A stretch of DNA of 64,000 nt from assembly GCF_000427905.1 (NCBI RefSeq), contig NZ_KE386604.1:1-64000 (forward strand), read 5' to 3'. Position 1 is the first letter of the stretch, and the number at the start of each line of letters is the position of its first letter. Source of the stretch: Thermocrispum agreste DSM 44070 (lineage in GTDB: Bacteria > Actinomycetota > Actinomycetes > Mycobacteriales > Pseudonocardiaceae). Under the pieces are notes generated by a model, which was not told the origin of the DNA, searched no databases, and saw nothing but the letters and a program-made list of their open reading frames with translations. The position numbers and the translations under genes are program-made. Below are positions 59,181-64,000 of this stretch, piece by piece.

Positions 59181-60032
59181 ATGCCCGAGCTGCCCGAGGT
59201 CGAAGCCCTCGCCCACTTCCTCCGGGAGCACGCTGTCGGCCGGGCGGTCTCGCGGATCGACGTGGCGTCACTGGCGGTGCTGAAGACGTTCGACCCGCCG
59301 ATCACCGCCGCCCACGGCAAAGAAGTCACCGACGTGCGCAGGCACGGCAAACACCTCGACGTCTGCCTGGGCGAGCTGCATCTCATCACCCATCTGGCCC
59401 GTGCGGGCTGGCTGCGCTGGTCGGACGAGCTGTCGCCGAAGCCGGTGCGTCCCGGCAAAGGACCGATCGCGCTGCGCCTCCACCTCGGCGGCCCGGGCTT
59501 CGACCTCACCGAGGCGGGCACCAAGAAGGGCATGGCGGTCTGGCTGGTGCGCGACCCGTCCGAGGTCGCAAGCATCGCCACGCTGGGGCCGGACGCCGCC
59601 ACACTGGATCGCGACGGCCTGGCGGGCATCCTGGCCGGGCGTACCGAGCGGCTGAAGAACGCGATCACCGATCAGCGGCTCATCGCCGGCATCGGCAACG
59701 CCTACTCCGACGAGATCCTGCACACGGCGCGGCTGTCGCCGTATGCCACCGCGGGCCGCCTCGACGACGACGCGCTCGACCGGCTGCACGAAGCCATGGT
59801 CACCGTGCTGCGGGATGCGGTCGACCGATCCGTCGGGCAGGAGGCCGCCCGGTTGAAGGGCGAGAAGCGCTCCGGCCTGCGGGTGCACGGCCGTACCGGC
59901 CTGCCGTGCCCGGTGTGCGGGGACACGATCCGCGAGGTGTCGTTCGCCGACAAGTCGTTCCAGTACTGCCCCACGTGCCAGACCAAGGGGAAGCCGCTGT
60001 CCGATCGTAGGCTCGATCGCCTGCTCAAGTGA
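59181..60032 (+). CDS. Formamidopyrimidine-DNA glycosylase / Nei family protein
   Basis: The 283-aa protein begins MPELPEVEALAHFL, the invariant N-terminus with the catalytic Pro (after Met removal) and Glu. HGKHLDVCLGELHLITHLAR carries the next conserved elements, and RLIAGIGNAYSDEILHTARL is the helix-two-turn-helix with the Asn that contacts phosphate. The C-terminal zinc finger is complete (CPVC ... YCPTCQ). The enzyme excises oxidised bases and nicks the abasic site in base-excision repair. Unlike canonical Fpg the zinc finger ends in QTKGKPLSDRRLDRLLK, a pattern of actinobacterial Nei-like paralogues, so substrate preference is uncertain. Confidence 0.93.
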   Translation: MPELPEVEALAHFLREHAVGRAVSRIDVASLAVLKTFDPPITAAHGKEVTDVRRHGKHLDVCLGELHLITHLARAGWLRWSDELSPKPVRPGKGPIALRLHLGGPGFDLTEAGTKKGMAVWLVRDPSEVASIATLGPDAATLDRDGLAGILAGRTERLKNAITDQRLIAGIGNAYSDEILHTARLSPYATAGRLDDDALDRLHEAMVTVLRDAVDRSVGQEAARLKGEKRSGLRVHGRTGLPCPVCGDTIREVSFADKSFQYCPTCQTKGKPLSDRRLDRLLK

Positions 60033-60105
60033 CATTCACCGAACGCGATCGGCGAGATCACCCAGTGCACTTGTCACCGCGGCGACCAGGCTCGAACATG
60101 GTCGG

Positions 60106-61530
60106 GTGCCGAACGTTCCGCTATCGCAACTCCTCGCTTGGGTGATTGCCACCGTTGCGATCCTGGTCGCGGTGGCGGTGTATCTACGTTCGCGCCGTCC
60201 GGGCAAGGCGACCGAGGACGCCGTGCTGCACGCCGTGCACCGGCTCGCCCTGGCCGCCCCCGACCTGCGGGAAGGCCTCGACCAGGAGGCCGCCGACCGC
60301 ATCACCCGGCACCTGCGTCAGTTGCTGAACTGCGTCGCGGTCGGCATCACCGACGGCGCCGGGGTGCTGCACAGCTGGGACGGCGAGGCCACCGACCACT
60401 ACGTGGACCTCGAGCCGGCCATCGCCTCCGCGCGGGAGCAACACCGCAGGGAGCTGGTGTCGCACGACAAGCTCCCGTGCTCGCATCGCAGCTCGTGTCG
60501 GATGCGGGCGGCGGTGATCGTGCCGCTGATCGTCGAGGGCCGCACCGACGCCGTGCTGATCGTGGTCGGCCGGTCCCGCAGCCGCCGGCTCATCGAGATG
60601 GCCGACGCGGTCGCCCAGTTCGTGCGCACCCAGTTCGAGCTGGCCCGGCTGGAGGAGTCGAAGTCGGCGCTGCAGCAGGCAGAGATCAAGGCGCTGCGGG
60701 CGCAGATCTCGCCGCACTTCGTCTACAACGCGCTGAACACCATCTCGTCGCTGATCCGCACCGATCCGGAGGAAGCCCAGGACCTGCTGCTGGAGTTCGC
60801 GGACTTCACCAGATACAGCTTCCGCAGCTCCGGCATGTTCACCACGCTGGCGGAGGAGCTGCGCAACGTCGACCGGTACCTGACCATCGAGTCCGCTCGG
60901 TTCGGCGACCGGCTCAACGTCCGGTTGAAGATCGCGCCGGAGGTGCTGGGCGTGGTGGTGCCGTTCCTCATCGTGCAGCCGCTGGTGGAGAACGCGGTCA
61001 AGCACGGCATCTCCGGCAAGCCGGGCGGCGGCACGGTCACCGTGATCGCCGAGGACGCGGGCAACGACGCGGTGATCATCGTGGAGGACGACGGGGTCGG
61101 GATGGACCCCGCCAAGCTCAAGAGCCTGTCGTCGGCGCACCGCAGCGGTGAGCACGTCGGCCTCAGCAACATCAGCCAGCGCATGCGGCAGCTGTTCGGC
61201 CCGGAGTATCCGGTCATCGTGGAGACCGCGCCGGGTGCGGGCATGAAGATCACCCTGCGGGTGCCCAAGTACGCCCCCGGCGTGCGGCCGGACATCCCCG
61301 GCTACGAGGCGGCGAAGGAAGAGCGGGACTCCGGCCGGTCGCCGCTGCTGCCGCCGCAGCCGGTCAAGACCATGCATCGCCCGCGCCCGCGCAGGCTGCC
61401 GAGCGCGCGGCTGCACGAGGACCCGCCGACCGAGGAATGGCAGCAGCCGCGCCGTCGCCGCAGGCGAGCGGGCCGGGACAGGCGCGAGGAAACTCGGTTG
61501 CCACCACCGCAGCGGGCTCCCTACCGTTGA
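60106..61530 (+). CDS. LytS/YehU-type sensor histidine kinase
   Basis: The 474-aa protein starts at GTG 60106. It has one N-terminal TM helix (LLAWVIATVAILVAVAVYLR), then a GAF-like domain (LLNCVAVGITDGAGVLHSWD, CSHRSSCRMRAAVIVPLIVE; Cys and His residues could sense metal or redox). The HisKA_LytS segment is LRAQISPHFVYNALNTISSL, with the phosphorylated His. The ATPase domain (N box PLVENAVKHGISG, G1 EDDGVGMDPAKL, G2 GEHVGLSNISQRMRQLFG) follows. The C-terminal 110 residues are Pro/Arg-rich and disordered. The cognate regulator is probably the LytTR gene at 62663, with an S49 peptidase gene in between. Confidence 0.92.
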   Translation: MPNVPLSQLLAWVIATVAILVAVAVYLRSRRPGKATEDAVLHAVHRLALAAPDLREGLDQEAADRITRHLRQLLNCVAVGITDGAGVLHSWDGEATDHYVDLEPAIASAREQHRRELVSHDKLPCSHRSSCRMRAAVIVPLIVEGRTDAVLIVVGRSRSRRLIEMADAVAQFVRTQFELARLEESKSALQQAEIKALRAQISPHFVYNALNTISSLIRTDPEEAQDLLLEFADFTRYSFRSSGMFTTLAEELRNVDRYLTIESARFGDRLNVRLKIAPEVLGVVVPFLIVQPLVENAVKHGISGKPGGGTVTVIAEDAGNDAVIIVEDDGVGMDPAKLKSLSSAHRSGEHVGLSNISQRMRQLFGPEYPVIVETAPGAGMKITLRVPKYAPGVRPDIPGYEAAKEERDSGRSPLLPPQPVKTMHRPRPRRLPSARLHEDPPTEEWQQPRRRRRRAGRDRREETRLPPPQRAPYR

Positions 61531-61684
61531 CCGCACGCGGGAAAGGAGGTGGTCCGAAGGTGAATACTTCTTGGACGCGCGAGGTGGTTGTCCGCTGAGC
61601 GCGAATACCAGGCAACCACCCGACCCCCTGGGTGCCGGACTTCGTCCAGCCGGCGAATCCGCCCAGGGGGTCGTCCCTTCTCGC

Positions 61685-61696
61685 TACCCTGGCCTC
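61685..61696 (+). promoter_or_regulatory. -10 element for leaderless S49 peptidase gene
   Basis: TACCCT (61685-61690) is followed by exactly 6 nt and ATG 61697, so transcription should start on the A of the start codon. No Shine-Dalgarno is present. Confidence 0.5.
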
Positions 61697-62548
61697 ATGA
61701 GCGTTGCCGAGAAGCTGACCGCCCGTCTGCCGAGGATCGCCGACCGCGGGGACAGGTCCGACGTGGTTTCCGTGGTCAAGCTGCACGGTGTGATCACTCC
61801 GCAGGGTTCGCCGTTCAGCCGCGGCGTGCTCAACATCAACACCGTCGAGTCCGCGCTGACCCGTGCCTTCGAGCACGACCGGCTCAAGGCGGTCGCGCTG
61901 GTGATCAACTCGCCGGGCGGCGCGCCGACCCAGTCCGGCCTGATCGCCGAGCGTATCCGCGGCCTGGCCGACGAGAAGAACGTTCCGGTGCTGGCGTTCT
62001 GCGAGGACGTCGCCGCTTCCGGCGGCTACTGGCTGGCCTGCGCCGCGGACGAGATCTACGCGCACAGCACGTCGCTGATCGGCTCGATCGGCGTGGTCAC
62101 CGGCGGTTTCGGCTTCACCGGCCTGATCGACCGGTACGGAATCGAGCGCAGGCTGTACACCGCGGGCAAGAACAAGCGCAGGCTGGACCCGTTCGAGCCG
62201 GAGAAGCCGGAGGACGTGCAGTGGCTGCGCTCGATGCACGACCAGCTGCACCAGTTGTTCGTCGACTGGGTCAAGCAGCGCAGGGGCGAGCGGCTGAAGG
62301 ACGATCCCGAGCTGTGGAGCGGTGACGTGTGGCTCGGCCCGCGCTCGCACGAGCTCGGCCTGGTGGACGGCATCGGCACGCTGCGCGAGGTGGTCAAGCA
62401 GCGCTATCCGGACGCCACCATCACCGTGGCGGAGCCGAAGAAGCCGTTGCTGGCCAGGCTCGGGCTGGGCAGCCCGGCGGCGGCGGGCATCGACGCGCTG
62501 CTGACCGCGGTCGAGCATCGCGCGGCCTGGGCGCGTTTCGGGTTATGA
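61697..62548 (+). CDS. S49 family serine peptidase (SppA-like)
   Basis: From ATG 61697 the protein has 283 aa; longer in-frame extensions lack similarity. VVSVVKLHGVITPQGSPFSR opens the crotonase-like fold, and VALVINSPGGAPTQSGLIAE follows. DVAASGGYWLACAADEIYAH holds the catalytic Ser in ASGG. SLIGSIGVVTGGFGFTGLID and RRLYTAGKNKRRLDPFEPEK complete the core, the latter with the catalytic Lys. The Ser/Lys dyad cuts short membrane peptides in SppA. No TM segment is seen here, so it may act in the cytoplasm. It lies between the LytS kinase and LytTR regulator genes with its own leaderless promoter. Confidence 0.9.
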   Translation: MSVAEKLTARLPRIADRGDRSDVVSVVKLHGVITPQGSPFSRGVLNINTVESALTRAFEHDRLKAVALVINSPGGAPTQSGLIAERIRGLADEKNVPVLAFCEDVAASGGYWLACAADEIYAHSTSLIGSIGVVTGGFGFTGLIDRYGIERRLYTAGKNKRRLDPFEPEKPEDVQWLRSMHDQLHQLFVDWVKQRRGERLKDDPELWSGDVWLGPRSHELGLVDGIGTLREVVKQRYPDATITVAEPKKPLLARLGLGSPAAAGIDALLTAVEHRAAWARFGL

Positions 62549-62662
62549 TGCCGACTGTTCGCAACGTAGCGTGACAGTTCGGTGGACGTTCCGTGAACAA
62601 CCCCGGCGGATCGTGAACATCGTTCGGTTCGATCTGGACATCGGTACCCCGCAGTGGGCAGG

Positions 62663-63487
62663 ATGCATGTCACCGTGAGTACTCATGACGACACTCGGCG
62701 CCTGGTCGCGCTGGCCGTGGACGACGAGAAGCCCGGGCTGGACATGCTCAAGCACCGCTTGCAGTCCAACCGGTACATCGGGCACATCTTCGACGCGGTC
62801 GACGCGTCCGAGGCGCTGCGCATCATCTCGGCCGAGCACCCCCTGCTGGCCAAGCGCCGCAAGGCAGGCCTGCCCGCGGTCGACGTGGTGTTCGCGGACA
62901 TCAACATGCCGGGGCTGACCGGCATGGAGATGGCCCGCGTGTTCGCCGCGCTCAACCCGGCGCCGGAGCTGGTGTTCGTCAGCGGCCACGGCGACGAGGC
63001 GGTCAACGCGTTCGATTTGGGCGCGGTGGACTACGTGCTCAAGCCGTACGAGCAGCCTCGCATCGACAAGGCCATCGACCGGGTGCGGGCCAAGCTGCGG
63101 GAGCGGTTCGGCGCACCCCAGGAGGACCGCGCGGCACCCAGCGACGACGAAGTCATCCCGGTCGAGCTGGCGGGCACAACCAAGCTCATCCCGCGGTCGC
63201 AGGTGCGGTGGGTGGAGGCGCAGGGCGACTACGCCCGGCTGTACACCATGGACGGCTCGTCGCACCTGGTGCGCATCCCGCTGTCGCAGCTGGAGGAACG
63301 GTGGGGGAAGGCGGGCTTCGTCCGCATCCACCGCTCGTACCTGGTCGCGTTGCGGTTGATCACCGAGCTGCGCATGTGCCAGGGCGGCTACCAGGTGGTG
63401 ATCGGCAACGAGGAGAAGCTGCTTCCGGTCAGTAGACGGCACACGCGTGAGCTGAAGGATCGGCTCACCGGCAACCTGAGAAGTTGA
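62663..63487 (+). CDS. LytTR-family response regulator
   Basis: From ATG 62663 the protein has 274 aa; GTG 62654 and GTG 62675 are alternatives. The receiver domain is canonical: LVALAVDDEKPGLDMLKHRL (acidic pocket), VDVVFADINMPGLTGMEMAR with the phospho-acceptor Asp, LVFVSGHGDEAVNAF, and VDYVLKPYEQPR with the conserved Lys. The C-terminal LytTR DNA-binding domain includes VRWVEAQGDYARLYTMDGSS, FVRIHRSYLVALRLITELRM and LPVSRRHTRELKDRLTG. It is expected to receive phosphate from the LytS kinase at 60106. The next gene starts 2 bp downstream and may be in its regulon. Confidence 0.92.
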   Translation: MHVTVSTHDDTRRLVALAVDDEKPGLDMLKHRLQSNRYIGHIFDAVDASEALRIISAEHPLLAKRRKAGLPAVDVVFADINMPGLTGMEMARVFAALNPAPELVFVSGHGDEAVNAFDLGAVDYVLKPYEQPRIDKAIDRVRAKLRERFGAPQEDRAAPSDDEVIPVELAGTTKLIPRSQVRWVEAQGDYARLYTMDGSSHLVRIPLSQLEERWGKAGFVRIHRSYLVALRLITELRMCQGGYQVVIGNEEKLLPVSRRHTRELKDRLTGNLRS

Positions 63488-63489
63488 CC

Positions 63490-64000
63490 ATGGACGACGC
63501 CACTCGGACCTCGTCGCCGCGGTGGCCGCGGGTGCGCACACCCGACCCCACGTTGGGGCGCTCCTCCCGGCCGGAGATGAAGCCGGTTTCAGTGGAGCGT
63601 GTCCCCGGGGCGCCTGCGCATGCCAAGGCGGACGTCGACCCGCCCACCAAGCCCAAGCGCCAGCGCATCGTGCTCGACGACGGTCCGGTCGCGCCGGTCC
63701 GGCCCTATCTGCATTCGCGCTCCGAGCTCGCTCAGCAGACCAGCTGGGGTGCCACGTTGATCGCCGACCAGATCCACGGCCTGCTGAAGATCGGCGTGCT
63801 GTTCGCGCTGCTGACGGTGGCCGTGGTGGGCGGTCTGCCGCTGGTGATGTGGTTGCTGCCCGACTTCGCCCGGCTCGAGGTGGTCGGTGTGCCGTTGGCC
63901 TGGCTGTTGCTGGGGGTGGCGCCGTTCCCGGTGCTCGGCGGCATCGGGTTGTTGTTCGTCCGGGTGACCGAACGCCATGAGCGGGCGTTCGTCGACATGA
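63490..64000 (+). CDS. Two-TM membrane protein, DUF485-like by context (3' end outside window)
   Basis: The frame starts at ATG 63490, 2 bp after the LytTR gene, and stays open to the window edge (170 codons). The N-terminal 75 residues are polar (TPDPTLGRSSRPEMKPVSVE, KADVDPPTKPKRQRIVLDDG). Two TM helices follow (IGVLFALLTVAVVGGLPLVM, PLAWLLLGVAPFPVLGGIGL), then VRVTERHERAFVDM. In actinobacteria such a protein behind a LytS/LytTR pair often precedes a sodium/acetate-type symporter gene, which would lie beyond the right edge. That is inference only. Confidence 0.72.
   Translation, partial: MDDATRTSSPRWPRVRTPDPTLGRSSRPEMKPVSVERVPGAPAHAKADVDPPTKPKRQRIVLDDGPVAPVRPYLHSRSELAQQTSWGATLIADQIHGLLKIGVLFALLTVAVVGGLPLVMWLLPDFARLEVVGVPLAWLLLGVAPFPVLGGIGLLFVRVTERHERAFVDM

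Overview
This is a high-GC window from an actinomycete, most probably a member of the Pseudonocardiales. The evidence is an FhaA-type FHA protein next to tRNA-Leu, type VII secretion-associated genes (EspG-like, PPE/WXG-like, DUF3558 lipoprotein, DUF1023 hydrolase), leaderless start codons behind TAnnnT -10 boxes, and many GTGA/ATGA gene overlaps. Chromosomal housekeeping genes surround a complete but damaged type I-E CRISPR-Cas locus.

Layout. 1-0.9 kb: the 5' part of fhaA (minus strand) and tRNA-Leu(CAG). 1.3-10.9 kb: a dienelactone-hydrolase-like enzyme, a repeat-rich convergent spacer, two overlapping HpcH/CitE-type CoA-ester lyases, a hypothetical protein with a Rossmann-fold partner, a sugar-lactone oxidase divergent from an alanine-racemase-fold enzyme, a GNAT acetyltransferase and a TetR regulator. 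11.2-14.6 kb: two small coupled genes divergent from an HTH-TPR regulator, then an APH-type kinase-fold gene. 14.8-17.8 kb: a copper-handling operon (membrane protein, YcnI, CopC, CopD). 17.8-23.6 kb: a Lys/Arg-rich protein, a TM0106-type RecB-like nuclease, an SDR and a stand-alone molybdopterin oxidoreductase.

23.7-35.9 kb: the CRISPR-Cas island. Array 1 (13 repeats, read rightward) is followed by a 766-bp insert carrying a 143-aa HTH protein gene and a long hairpin, then by three more repeats of the same array. Next come cas3-cse1-cse2-cas7-cas5-cas6e-cas1-cas2, in which cse1 is broken by a frameshift, and a second array (16 repeats, read leftward) whose repeat differs by two loop bases. 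Both arrays have homologous leaders, and each carries one tandem duplication of a two-spacer block. cas1 and cas2 look intact, so the island may have working adaptation genes but a crippled Cascade.

36.2-47.6 kb: a membrane protein, then a mostly minus-strand surface-glycan block with two acyltransferase-like membrane proteins, a small anchored protein, a 1,260-aa glycosyltransferase/glycosyltransferase/FkbM-methyltransferase fusion, and two paralogous Pro/Thr-rich anchored proteins flanking a methyltransferase. 47.7-55.1 kb: msrA and a type VII secretion-associated cluster. 55.6-64.0 kb: a DUF1772-like membrane protein, tRNA-Gly(GCC), two repeat pairs, an ECF sigma factor fused to its own zinc-finger and membrane module, a small membrane protein, an Fpg/Nei glycosylase, and a LytS-type kinase and LytTR regulator with an S49 peptidase between them. 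The last gene is a truncated membrane protein.

All families were assigned by reading motifs. No database search was possible, and start codons are noted where uncertain.
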